64,000 bases of DNA from CAG-791 sp963596015 (lineage in GTDB: Bacteria; Bacillota; Clostridia; Lachnospirales; Lachnospiraceae). A program made the translations under genes and the position numbers. A model generated the notes under the pieces. It saw only the letters and a program-made list of their open reading frames with translations. It did not search any database and had not been told where the DNA came from. Positions 1 through 8,091 of this stretch are shown here, in pieces (the first letter of the stretch is position 1; each line of letters opens with the position of its first letter). The stretch covers positions 1 to 64,000 of the forward strand of contig CAVBJS010000009.1 of NCBI GenBank assembly GCA_963596015.1. Direction: 5' to 3'.

Positions 1-2
1 AA

Positions 3-128
3 CAGCGTGAGCAACTGGAGAAGCAGATAGCTGCGCTGGAAGCGAAGATGAAGAAGGAAAAACAGCTCAATCGGAAGATGGAGCTGAAGGCAGAAATAAA
101 GAAATTAAAGGAGATAGAGTTCGCTTGA
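3..128 (+). CDS. C-terminal end of a DUF4391-like protein (5' end outside window)
   Basis: Frame 3 is open from the window edge to a TGA at 126-128 and encodes 41 residues rich in Lys, Glu and Gln, ending in a charged heptad-like helix (LEKQIAALEAKMKKEKQ). This resembles, from memory, the C-terminal coiled coil of DUF4391 proteins that sit beside type III methyltransferase genes. The stop overlaps the TTG start of the next gene by four bases, so the two are probably translated together. The bulk of the gene lies outside the window, so the family call rests on the tail and on the mod neighbour. No function is established here. Confidence 0.55.
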   Translation, partial: QREQLEKQIAALEAKMKKEKQLNRKMELKAEIKKLKEIEFA

Positions 129-970
129 AGAAATGGATAAAACAGAGAAAAAAGAGCATCTCATTCGTAGTAGGAGCTATTTTGATAGGTCCAATGATAA
201 TAAACTGTCTTTTTAAATTGCATCCATCGATAGGATTTTTTGTAGCAGAATGGGATGCATCAGCAATGCTGTCTTACTATGGAACAATAGTTGCGTCAAT
301 AATAGCAATTTATGGAATATTTATCACAATACAGTATAGTCAAAAAAGTTATAAGGATGATGTTAGAGACAGGTCAATGCCGTTTATTGTGATAGATATG
401 CTTAAAACAAGCTCGTACAAAACTTTTTCGCAGCCAAGTAGCACAGAAACGGATGCACTTCATATAGAAGGATATAGGGAATATAAGCTTACAGATTATT
501 ATTGCATTTTGGAAAAGGGGGAAATTGTATATAAGACAGGATTAACAAAAAAACAGAAAAAGTTGCTTGATGATGGAGGAATGAGATGGGTTCCTTGTAA
601 AAATGGTGGCAGCATGCAAGTCGTAGATGAAATCTGTGTGCCAATTGAAATTGAAAATGTTGGCAACGGTGCCGCTATACGAATGCGGTATGGATTAAAT
701 CGCAAAGAAACAGATGATAAAAATAGAAATTATCTACCAACATTATCATTAAAGCCTGATACACCAATGATGTTTCATATATTTTCGGAGGATTGTTCAA
801 AACACAGCAAGAATTTAGGAAAATATGTGCTTTCATTCTACTATGAGGACATTTATTCAAATAAGTATGAGCAAAACTTTGATATATCAATTGAGTACGA
901 TGAGGATAAATTGGCTCCGATATTTTCAATAGATATGGGACATGTTCAGGAATTTTTAGGAGGAAAATAA
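125..970 (+). CDS. Uncharacterised two-helix membrane protein inside the mod locus
   Basis: 281 residues starting at TTG 125, four bases inside the preceding stop, with GGAG about 11 bases upstream. Two hydrophobic segments are visible: roughly residues 12-30 (SFVVGAILIGPMIINCLF) and 48-68 (LSYYGTIVASIIAIYGIFIT). Together they give a hairpin anchor followed by a soluble domain of about 200 residues with several lone Cys but no catalytic motif I can name. The base composition is clearly more AT-rich than the start of the following mod gene. It ends one base before the mod start, so it is in the same operon. I do not recognise the family. A role as an accessory part of the neighbouring restriction-modification locus is only an inference from position. 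Confidence 0.75.
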   Translation: MKKWIKQRKKSISFVVGAILIGPMIINCLFKLHPSIGFFVAEWDASAMLSYYGTIVASIIAIYGIFITIQYSQKSYKDDVRDRSMPFIVIDMLKTSSYKTFSQPSSTETDALHIEGYREYKLTDYYCILEKGEIVYKTGLTKKQKKLLDDGGMRWVPCKNGGSMQVVDEICVPIEIENVGNGAAIRMRYGLNRKETDDKNRNYLPTLSLKPDTPMMFHIFSEDCSKHSKNLGKYVLSFYYEDIYSNKYEQNFDISIEYDEDKLAPIFSIDMGHVQEFLGGK

Positions 971-971
971 A

Positions 972-2864
972 ATGGACAAAATGCGCATGGAGTCAATTGA
1001 TATGACCGCACAGAATATAGAGAAAATCGGGGCGCTGTTCCCGAACTGCATTACGGAGACGAAGGACGCAGACGGCAAGCCGAAGAAGGCCATTAACTTT
1101 GACCTGCTGCGACAGATGCTGTCTGGCGATGTGCTGGAGGGCGATGAAGCCTATGAGTTTACCTGGGTGGGCAAAAAGGCAGCCATCGTGGAGGCAAACA
1201 AGCCAATCCGCAAGACACTACGCCCTTGCAAGGAAGAAAGCGTCAACTGGGACAGCACAGAGAACCTTTATATTGAGGGTGACAATCTGGAGGTGCTGAA
1301 GCTTTTGCAGGAGAGCTATCTCGGCAAGGTGAAAATGATCTATATCGATCCGCCCTACAACACGGGCCACGATTTTGTGTATCCAGACTCGTTCATTATG
1401 GATAATGAGGATTATAACGAGGGTACAGGTTATTTTGATGAGGATGGAAATGTAAATTATTCCAGAGAAAATAGTTCGACTGCTGGTAAATATCATTCGG
1501 ATTGGTGCTCAATGATGTATTCACGCCTGATGTTGGCAAGAAATTTATTGAGCGATGATGGGGCGATTTTTCTTTCAATAGATGATAATGAACGTGATAA
1601 TCTGGAAAAAATATGCGCAGAGGCGTTCGGTACGGAGAATTATGTTGCTACATTTCCATGGAGAAAACGTACAGCAAAATCAGACGTTCCTTTTGGCATT
1701 TCTCAGGATTACGAGTGGGTTATTTGCTTCGCAAAAAGTGGTTTGTTTTTGGCAAGTGTCGGAGGAAAGGAAAGAACCTACTATGAAACTGACGATTTTC
1801 CGGGTAAAGCTTGGAGGGTTCATGATTTAACAAAACAAACTACAGCGAGTGAGCGTCCTAATAGTTTTTTCACTATTGTAAATCCCAAAAACGGAGATTC
1901 GTATCCAGCTAATCCCAACCGAACTTGGGCTATCACTGAGGAAACGTTTGAAAAGTATTACGTAGAAAACCGCATTGTATTTCCGGGTGACTATGCGTTT
2001 TTGCGAATAGCAAAGCCAGTGTTGCGTTATTGGAAAGAAGATGACATGGCTAAAGCTGGTGAAAAATTTGGGCGGGTAGCCGTAAGTACTAAATTTCCAG
2101 AGAACATAGGAATGTCGCAAGACGGAACAAAAGAAGTTACGTCGCTGTTTGATAGAAAAGCATTCTCGTTCCCCAAGCCAGTATCGTTAATTAAGTTTTT
2201 ATCTGAAATTCATACATCAGATGAAGATATTGTTCTCGACTTTTTCTCTGGTTCTGCAACCACTGCTCATGCAGTCATGCAGCTGAATGCTGAGGATGGC
2301 GGACACCGTAAATTCATCATGATCCAGTTGCCTGAACCTTGTGACGAAAAAAGCGAAGCCTACAAGGCAGGCTACTCCAACATCTGTGAAATCGGCAAGG
2401 AGCGCATCCGCCGTGCAGCCAATAAGATTGCCGAAGAATATCCGGATGCAAAGTTTGATGGCGGTTTCCGTGTTCTCAAGCTGGACGATACCAACATGAA
2501 GGATGTGTATTATGCCCCTGCGGATTATGAGCAGAATGTGCTCGATCTGCTGGAGAGCAACATCAAAGAAGACCGCACAGACCTTGATCTGCTCTTTGGC
2601 TGCCTTCTGGAATGGGGCTTGCCGCTGTCTCTGCCGTATCAGTCTGAGGACATCGAGGGCTGCACGGTACACAACTATAATGACGGTGATCTGATTGCTT
2701 GCTTTGATGAGAATATTCCGGACAGCGTCATCAAGACGATTGCGAAGCGTCAGCCGCTGCGTGCTGTATTCCGTGACAGCAGCTTTGCCAATAGTCCGTC
2801 CAAAATCAATGTGACCCAGATTTTCAAGGAGCTTGCACCGGATACTTCCGTGAAAGTGCTGTAA
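972..2864 (+). CDS. mod: Type III-like site-specific DNA methyltransferase (Mod subunit)
   Basis: 630 residues; ATG 972 follows AGGAGG at a good distance. The catalytic DPPYNTG motif is at about residues 126-132. The AdoMet-binding motif (LDFFSGSATTAHAV) comes later, near residue 422. This order defines the beta group of amino-methyltransferases, and DPPY indicates N6-adenine methylation. Length and layout fit a type III Mod subunit, whose central part between these motifs is the target recognition domain. The centre (about 1381-2220) is visibly AT-richer than both ends: I counted 21 G/C in 60 bases at 1441-1500 and at 1561-1620, against 32/60 at 1141-1200 and 30/60 at 2341-2400. That suggests an exchanged recognition domain. 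The partner res gene downstream is destroyed, so Mod probably works alone or is silent. Confidence 0.9.
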   Translation: MDKMRMESIDMTAQNIEKIGALFPNCITETKDADGKPKKAINFDLLRQMLSGDVLEGDEAYEFTWVGKKAAIVEANKPIRKTLRPCKEESVNWDSTENLYIEGDNLEVLKLLQESYLGKVKMIYIDPPYNTGHDFVYPDSFIMDNEDYNEGTGYFDEDGNVNYSRENSSTAGKYHSDWCSMMYSRLMLARNLLSDDGAIFLSIDDNERDNLEKICAEAFGTENYVATFPWRKRTAKSDVPFGISQDYEWVICFAKSGLFLASVGGKERTYYETDDFPGKAWRVHDLTKQTTASERPNSFFTIVNPKNGDSYPANPNRTWAITEETFEKYYVENRIVFPGDYAFLRIAKPVLRYWKEDDMAKAGEKFGRVAVSTKFPENIGMSQDGTKEVTSLFDRKAFSFPKPVSLIKFLSEIHTSDEDIVLDFFSGSATTAHAVMQLNAEDGGHRKFIMIQLPEPCDEKSEAYKAGYSNICEIGKERIRRAANKIAEEYPDAKFDGGFRVLKLDDTNMKDVYYAPADYEQNVLDLLESNIKEDRTDLDLLFGCLLEWGLPLSLPYQSEDIEGCTVHNYNDGDLIACFDENIPDSVIKTIAKRQPLRAVFRDSSFANSPSKINVTQIFKELAPDTSVKVL

Positions 2865-2877
2865 GGAGGGGTAGAGT

Positions 2878-3969
2878 ATGAGCAAAAACGAAATCACCCC
2901 GATTAACCAAAGCTTTTTGGAAAGTGTTTCCGATGTGCTGGCGCAGGCCAGAAAGAATGCAAAAACCGCAGTTAATCTCGCCATGGTCTACGCCTATTAC
3001 GAGATCGGCAGAATGATTGTGGAAGAGGAGCAGCACGGCCAGAACAGAGCTGCCTATGGAAAGCAGATTTTGCAGGAATTATCGAAATTCCTGAACGAGA
3101 AATACGGAAAAGGCTTTTCAACGACAAATCTGAAACAGATGCGGCAGTTCTATACCGTTTATTCGCAGGATCAAATTAGTCAGACACTGTCTGACCAATT
3201 CGAGAATCTTCCGGCGGTCAGTACCGGCAGGAAGTTTTATCTGAGCTGGTCGCATTATCTCAAGCTCATGCGGATTGACAATATTGACGAACGCCATTTT
3301 TACGAAATTGAATCCGTGAAAAACGATTGGAGCCTAACGGAGCTGAAACGGCAATACAATAGTTCACTCTATGAGCGCATTGCTCTCAGCACGGATAAGG
3401 ACAAGGTTTACCGTCTGGCGCTGGAGGGACAGAAGGTTGAGACGGCAAAGGATGCCGTCAAAGACCCGTATGTATTGGAATTTCTTGGTTTGAAGGAACT
3501 GCCGGAATATTCCGAGAGCGAATTGGAAAGCCGCATTATCGACAATTTGCAGCAGTTCCTGCTGGAGCTTGGCACCGGCTTTGCATTTATTGGACGGCAG
3601 GTGCGTTTCACCTTTGATGAAGAGCATTTCATGGTGGATCTGGTTTTCTATAACCGTCTGCTGCGTTGCTTTGTGCTGTTCGATTTGAAAATCGGTGAAT
3701 TGAAGCATCAGGATATCGGACAGATGCAGATGTATGTCCACTACTATGATCGGAAGGTGAAATTGCCGGATGAGAATCCGACAATCGGAATCGTATTGTG
3801 CAGAGACAAGAACAACGCCGTTGTGGAAATGACTCTGCCGGAGGACAATACGCAGATTTTTGCAAGCAAATATGAGACGGTTCTGCCGAGCAAGGAGGCT
3901 TTGCAGAAGCTTCTGGAGGAACAGCTGTCAGACGAGAATGGAGGCGAAGACGATGAGACTACGATTTAA
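2878..3969 (+). CDS. YhcG/DUF1016 family PDDEXK nuclease-domain protein
   Basis: 363 residues; ATG 2878 is preceded by TAAGGAGG, directly after the mod stop. The N-terminal half (about residues 10-180) is the DUF1016 winged-helix region with the usual GRMIVEEEQ and KQMRQFY segments. The C-terminal half carries the PDDEXK fold with VDLVFYNRLLRCFVLFDLK: the Asp of the DLVFYN strand and the FDLKIG lysine near residue 272 match the expected nuclease strand. The family is described as a structure-specific or restriction-linked nuclease often encoded inside type I and type III restriction loci. Placement between mod and the start of res, with the res start codon overlapping its last 17 bases, supports a role in the same system. 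Nuclease activity is inferred from the family. Confidence 0.87.
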   Translation: MSKNEITPINQSFLESVSDVLAQARKNAKTAVNLAMVYAYYEIGRMIVEEEQHGQNRAAYGKQILQELSKFLNEKYGKGFSTTNLKQMRQFYTVYSQDQISQTLSDQFENLPAVSTGRKFYLSWSHYLKLMRIDNIDERHFYEIESVKNDWSLTELKRQYNSSLYERIALSTDKDKVYRLALEGQKVETAKDAVKDPYVLEFLGLKELPEYSESELESRIIDNLQQFLLELGTGFAFIGRQVRFTFDEEHFMVDLVFYNRLLRCFVLFDLKIGELKHQDIGQMQMYVHYYDRKVKLPDENPTIGIVLCRDKNNAVVEMTLPEDNTQIFASKYETVLPSKEALQKLLEEQLSDENGGEDDETTI

Positions 3970-4082
3970 GCATCAGAAATTCCAGGCTGATGCAGCAAAG
4001 GTCGTGGTGGATGTCTTTGCCGGACAGTGTCTATGATGTCGTAGACAGTTATCAAAGCCTGCTGGACTTGGTGACGAAATAA
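3953..4082 (+). pseudogene. res: Remnant of type III restriction endonuclease subunit (res)
   Basis: The frame starting at ATG 3953 reads MRLRFKHQKFQADAAK and then VVVDVFAGQC before a TGA at 4034-4036. This closely resembles the N-terminus of type III Res subunits, where the 'KFQ.DA..AVVDVF.GQ' segment opens the helicase part. A real Res has roughly 900-1000 residues; here only 26 are left. Directly after it, another frame reads VYDVVDSYQSLLDLVTK to a TAA at 4080-4082, which could be the far C-terminus of the same gene joined by a deletion with a frame change. That second part is a guess. Loss of Res removes ATP-dependent translocation and cleavage. Confidence 0.72.
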
Positions 4083-4090
4083 TCATTGTC

Positions 4091-4522
4091 GAGGAGTTCC
4101 TCGGCACAAGCTCAGTCTGTGCTCTGGCCACCGGATCCGGCGATCATGTGCGCTGCACGCCGTTGGAGTAAAGCTATCACGACGGCAGGTTCTGTATCTT
4201 CACAGAGGGCGGTGAGAAATTCATTGGTCTTGAAAAGAACAAGAATGTCAGTATAGCTGTCTTTTATAAGAATCCGGATTTCGGTGAGCTGAAAAGCGTA
4301 CAGGTCATGTGTGCGGCAAAGCTCATAGAGCCAATGTCGGCAGAATATGTTGCTCATGCGGAATACAAGAAAGTTCCGGTGACGGCACTTCAGAAGCTTG
4401 CGGATCAAGGGCATCCGATGCACTTGATATGCGTTGAGCCTGTCAGGATGGATGTGATGTTCTCTGATTTTAAGAAGCAGGGATATGACAGCAGACAGAA
4501 GCTGGATCTCACACAAGAGTGA
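4091..4522 (+). pseudogene. Broken pyridoxamine-5'-phosphate-oxidase-fold flavoprotein gene
   Basis: One frame (4091-4522) reads EEFLGTSSVCALATGSGDHV, then a TAA at 4172-4174, and then continues in the same frame as SYHDGRFCIFTEGGEKF through to a TGA at 4520-4522. The post-stop part (about 115 codons) has the layout of small PNPOx-like FMN-binding proteins: strand 'YHDGRF.I.T', 'KN.NVSIAVFY', and a C-terminal 'HPMHLICVEPVRMDVMFSDF'. The 5' end has no start codon or ribosome binding site and abuts the res remnant. The in-frame nonsense codon and missing start argue for a dead gene. A shorter product from ATG 4307 would lack half the fold. Confidence 0.72.
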
Positions 4523-4540
4523 CCAAGGAGGATAAACATT

Positions 4541-4660
4541 ATGAGCAGAAAGCTTGTAGCATATTTTTCAGCGTCCGGCGTGACTGCTGCGATTGTGCAG
4601 ATGCTGGATGCTTTGGGCTACGACATAGAACTGCATTACGTGAAGAAAGAGGGGGTGTAG
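4541..4660 (+). pseudogene. Short flavodoxin-like chimera, probably a deletion remnant
   Basis: A 39-codon frame starts at ATG 4541 behind AAGGAGG. The first 16 residues (MSRKLVAYFSASGVTA) match the opening beta strand and phosphate-binding loop of flavodoxins. The remaining 23 (IVQMLDALGYDIELHYVKK region) do not continue as a flavodoxin; they look more like the end of an XRE-type regulator ('LDALGYDIEL'). Both ends are gene-like but the middle is missing, the pattern expected after an internal deletion fused two genes. It has an intact ribosome binding site, so a short peptide could still be made, but I see no reason to call it functional. Confidence 0.55.
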
Positions 4661-4663
4661 GTT

Positions 4664-6409
4664 GTGGCATATGAATCACCATTAACTATTGCCGAGGTCA
4701 TAAAGGACATATCTGCGAATAAATATGTGCTTCCATCCATACAAAGAGAGTTTGTGTGGAGTACAGCTCAAATAGAAAAACTCTTTGACAGCGTAATGCA
4801 GGATTATCCATTTGGAGCATTTCTGTTTTGGGAGCTTTCTAAGGAGCAGAACACGCTATATGATTTCTACTCTTTTTTACAGAATTATCATGAAAAGAGC
4901 GCAACACATAATCCGAAGGTGAACCTGACCGGTAATGATAATGTCATGGCAGTTGTGGATGGTCAGCAGAGATTAACATCCATTTACATTGGCTTGAAGG
5001 GAACCTATGCATATAAGATGCCGTTCAAGCAGTGGAAGAATAATTCTGCCTTTCCGGAGAGAAAGCTTTATCTGAATATAGTCGAGCCGTCTAAGGATGA
5101 AACGGATAAATATGAGTTTTCATTCCTTGCAGCCGATGATGTAAAGAACGATGCAGAGCATTATTGGTTTGAGGTTGGAAAGATACTTGATATGACAGAA
5201 TTAGGTGCTGTCATGAATTATCTGATGCAGAATATTGCTTTTTCAGGTGTTTACACACAGGATCAAAGCATTTTTGCAAATGCGACATTATCGCAGCTTT
5301 TCAAGGTCATTCACACGCAGCCGAGCATTAGCTATTACAAGGTAAAATCGGAGGAATTGGATAAAGTCCTGCAAATCTTCATTCGCGTGAATAGCGGTGG
5401 AACAGTGCTTAGCTATTCTGATTTACTCTTATCGATTGCAACGGCACAGTGGGAAAAATTGGATGCAAGAAAAGAAATCACTGAGTTTGTTGATTACATC
5501 AATTCCATAGGTTCCGGCTTTAATGTAAATAAAGGTTTTATCCTGAAAGCATCGCTGGTATTGACAGGATTCAGTGATATTGCTTTTAAGGTCGATAATT
5601 TCAATAAGCAAAATATGCTCAAGATAGAACAGAACTGGCAGACGATAAAAACATCAATTACCCAGGCATTTCTGTTGGTATCAAGCTTTGGCTTTTCAAG
5701 AGACAGCTTAAAATCCAATAACGCTGTCATTCCGATTGCATATTACCTTATGACGATTGGCAATCCGAGTAACTTTGAGGTTTCTTCTAACACGATTAAC
5801 AACAGGAAGAAAATCAAAAAGTGGCTGACGATGTCTTTGATAAAGAGGGCATTTGGTGGTCAGTCAGACAGCATTCTTCGCCCGCTGCGTGAGATCATCA
5901 AAGCGAATGGAAATAATGAGTTTCCGCTGGATGAAATTATCAACAGACTGCGTGGAACCAATAAGACGATTGTATTTACGGATGATGATATAGAGAGTCT
6001 GTTAGAGCTTCAATATGGACGAGCAGATACGCTGATGGTTTTGATGATGCTGTATCCTTCTTTGGATTACAACAATAAGTTCCACATAGACCACATCTAT
6101 CCAAAGAGTAAGTTTACTAAGACATCTCTGCTGAAGAAGGGAATTGCACAGGATAAAGTCGAAGAGTACATGAATCATGTGAACGATATTAGTAATCTCC
6201 AGCTCTTAGCCGCCGTTCCAAATATTGAGAAACAAGATAAGGATTTTGAAAAATGGTTTGCAGAGACATGTCCGACAGACACAGATAAAATCCAGTATCG
6301 CAAGATAAATTATCTGCCGGATATGCAATACAGCTATGATAAGTTTTTGCAGTTTGTCTCTGACAGAAGAACGATGATAAAGAATCAGCTGAAGGTCGAA
6401 TTGATGTAA
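4664..6409 (+). CDS. DUF262/HNH (GmrSD-like) DNA-targeting protein
   Basis: 581 residues from GTG 4664, with GAGGGGGTG just upstream and only three bases after the previous remnant. The N-terminal DUF262 domain (about residues 5-260) has 'LPSIQREFVWS' and the DGQQR motif at about residue 102; this ParB/Srx-like fold hydrolyses NTPs in GmrSD enzymes. The C-terminal part has the DUF1524-type HNH motif HIDHIYPKSKF at about residue 474 followed by 'NHVNDISNLQLL'. This layout is that of GmrSD type IV restriction enzymes, which cut modified DNA, and of related defence proteins. The AT-rich composition and position beside a methyltransferase fit a defence island. Which modification it senses cannot be read from the sequence. 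Confidence 0.85.
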   Translation: MAYESPLTIAEVIKDISANKYVLPSIQREFVWSTAQIEKLFDSVMQDYPFGAFLFWELSKEQNTLYDFYSFLQNYHEKSATHNPKVNLTGNDNVMAVVDGQQRLTSIYIGLKGTYAYKMPFKQWKNNSAFPERKLYLNIVEPSKDETDKYEFSFLAADDVKNDAEHYWFEVGKILDMTELGAVMNYLMQNIAFSGVYTQDQSIFANATLSQLFKVIHTQPSISYYKVKSEELDKVLQIFIRVNSGGTVLSYSDLLLSIATAQWEKLDARKEITEFVDYINSIGSGFNVNKGFILKASLVLTGFSDIAFKVDNFNKQNMLKIEQNWQTIKTSITQAFLLVSSFGFSRDSLKSNNAVIPIAYYLMTIGNPSNFEVSSNTINNRKKIKKWLTMSLIKRAFGGQSDSILRPLREIIKANGNNEFPLDEIINRLRGTNKTIVFTDDDIESLLELQYGRADTLMVLMMLYPSLDYNNKFHIDHIYPKSKFTKTSLLKKGIAQDKVEEYMNHVNDISNLQLLAAVPNIEKQDKDFEKWFAETCPTDTDKIQYRKINYLPDMQYSYDKFLQFVSDRRTMIKNQLKVELM

Positions 6410-6425
6410 AAGAGGAGTGAGCGCC

Positions 6426-6540
6426 ATGTATGAAAAATTGACTAAATATTTGCCGGAGCTTACCAAAGATGAAAAGGGTGTATGGATCTGTTGCACGTTG
6501 GCTTGAAAGACTGAAAGCACTGGATGCAGAACATGGGTGA
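6426..6540 (+). pseudogene. Internally deleted DUF6508-family gene
   Basis: ATG 6426, behind AAGAGGAG, opens MYEKLTKYLPELTKDEKG and soon stops at TGA 6504-6506. Shifting frame near 6485 restores GSVARWLERLKALDAEHG up to a TGA at 6538-6540. Those two pieces correspond, from memory, to the first ~20 and last ~18 residues of DUF6508 proteins (normally well over 150 residues), with the middle lost. The start and end are both preserved and only the core is gone, as in the res and flavodoxin remnants nearby. The following 90 bases contain a short frame from ATG 6556 (34 codons, overlapping the next gene) for which I see no support. Confidence 0.55.
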
Positions 6541-6632
6541 TTTTATGCAGCACGAATGCAAAACTTGCAACTCTCGGCGTTTGATACTTGCAGAACAGCA
6601 ATTATTGACAAATACAGGAAGGAAGTGGACAC

Positions 6633-7253
6633 ATGGCAGTTTCTGATGATTTCCGGATAAACACATGGGAATGCCATTTTGCAAGCATTCAGGAGAATAT
6701 CGATCGATACATTTCGTCGCACTATCAGCCTCCTTATGTGGAGCAGTATCTTGATCCGGAAGAGGAGCATGATGAGGACGAACCTGTTACATTTCTTTCT
6801 GCGGGCGCAGCCCCGAGACATTCGTTATTCACGGTGGGACGCTGTTTCTCTGCTGAAGAAGATACTTCTTCGATGCCGGATCATTTGTCAATTGATGATT
6901 TTCTGCGGCAGCAGGAGGAAACATTTTCCCAAATGTTGCTGCGGATGATCGACGAGCGAAATCTGAAGGATTCGCAAGTCTATAGAGATGCTAATATTGA
7001 CAGGCGTCTATTTTCCAAGATTCGCGGCGATGCGGACTATGTCCCCAGTAAGAAGACTGTGATCTGCTTCTGCATGGCGTTGCAGCTTGATCTGTCTGAG
7101 GCAAGAAAGCTTTTGGAGGCAGCAGGGTATGCGCTGTCGGCATCATCGAGATTCGACCTGATCATTATGTATCTGCTGGAAAATAAGGAGTTTAATGTCA
7201 TCTTTGCAAACATCGTCCTTGAAAAATATGGAGAGAGTTCACTGACCAGATAA
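6633..7253 (+). CDS. Helix-turn-helix protein paired with a VWA protein
   Basis: 206 residues from ATG 6633 with GGAAGG about 10 bases upstream. Residues 1-85 are an N-terminal region with 'IQENIDRYISSHYQPPYVE' and an acidic stretch (EEEHDEDE). From about residue 95 a conserved helical domain follows: 'ETFSQMLLRMIDERNLKD', 'RDANIDRRLFSKIR', 'PSKKTVICFCMALQLDL' and 'AGYALSASSRFD'. This is the HTH-like domain I know from gut Firmicutes next to VWA proteins. It is spaced 93 bases from the VWA gene and reads in the same direction. Function is unknown; it could be a regulator or a nucleic-acid-binding partner of the VWA protein. Confidence 0.7.
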   Translation: MAVSDDFRINTWECHFASIQENIDRYISSHYQPPYVEQYLDPEEEHDEDEPVTFLSAGAAPRHSLFTVGRCFSAEEDTSSMPDHLSIDDFLRQQEETFSQMLLRMIDERNLKDSQVYRDANIDRRLFSKIRGDADYVPSKKTVICFCMALQLDLSEARKLLEAAGYALSASSRFDLIIMYLLENKEFNVIFANIVLEKYGESSLTR

Positions 7254-7346
7254 AATGTCCCCTTTAAGGTGACCTTTTGGACGTTTGATCTTAGTAATAT
7301 GTGCTTATCAAAACAAAGAGCTGATGACAGCGGAAAGGTGGCACAT

Positions 7347-8003
7347 ATGAAAAAAGGATTATCGGAACTTGTATTTATACTGGATCGCAGCGGTTCTATG
7401 GGAGGCCTGGAAAGTGATACGATCGGCGGATTTAACAGTATGTTGGCTAAGCAGAAAACGGAAGAGGGCGAGGCCAATGTCACGACCGTACTTTTCGACG
7501 ATCAGGTGGAGATCATCCACGACCGGTTCCCGATCGCGGCGGTGAAGCCATTGACCGATGAGGACTATTTTGTCAGGGGATCGACGGCGTTGCTGGATGC
7601 CGTTGGCAGCACGGTGAAAAAGATCGAGAATGTACAAAAACGCCTGCCGAAGGATCTGCAGGCCGAAAAAGTGATTTTTGTGATCACCACAGACGGTCAG
7701 GAGAATTCCAGCAATGAGTATACGGCCCAAATGGTCAAAAAGATGATCGCGGCGCATCAGGAACAGGGCTGGCAGTTTATCTTTATGGGAGCCAACATGG
7801 ATGCCGTATCAGAGGCTGAAAAACTCGGCATCAGCGGTAAACACGCAGTGAGCTATCGCAACGACGCAGACGGCGTGGCGTTAAATTATACTACAGCAGG
7901 CTGTGTCCTTTCTAAGATGAGAGAAGGAAAGCTTAGCGGGGAAGCATTAGACGAGGTGATCAATGCAGCGTTTGAGCCGATCCGCCGTTATTTGAAAAAG
8001 TAA
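7347..8003 (+). CDS. VWA (von Willebrand factor A) domain protein
   Basis: 218 residues from ATG 7347, chosen because AAAGGTGG lies just upstream; an upstream in-frame extension to 7269 has no ribosome binding site. The protein is essentially one cytoplasmic VWA domain: the MIDAS metal site DRSGSMGG starts at residue 13, the conserved Thr/Ser is in 'VRGSTALLDAVG', and the Asp is in 'VITTDGQENSS'. No signal peptide or membrane segment is present. It follows the HTH gene and the pair recurs, to my knowledge, in Firmicute accessory DNA, sometimes near tellurite/conflict-type genes. The partner and ligand are unknown. Confidence 0.82.
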   Translation: MKKGLSELVFILDRSGSMGGLESDTIGGFNSMLAKQKTEEGEANVTTVLFDDQVEIIHDRFPIAAVKPLTDEDYFVRGSTALLDAVGSTVKKIENVQKRLPKDLQAEKVIFVITTDGQENSSNEYTAQMVKKMIAAHQEQGWQFIFMGANMDAVSEAEKLGISGKHAVSYRNDADGVALNYTTAGCVLSKMREGKLSGEALDEVINAAFEPIRRYLKK

Positions 8004-8091
8004 TGTCTGAGAAATCCAGATTATCCAAAGCGTAACCAACCAACATCCTACAGCGCATCGGCACCAAATCAGGAGTTCACGCCTCTTTTCA

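Noticed and set aside
2217..2984. Long minus-strand open frame across the end of mod and start of yhcG
   Set aside because: It overlaps two well-supported genes entirely and shows no family motif or start signal.
6556..6660. 34-codon frame (MQNLQLSAFDTCRTAIIDKY...) after the DUF6508 remnant
   Set aside because: No ribosome binding site, it overlaps the start of the HTH gene, and I recognise no family.
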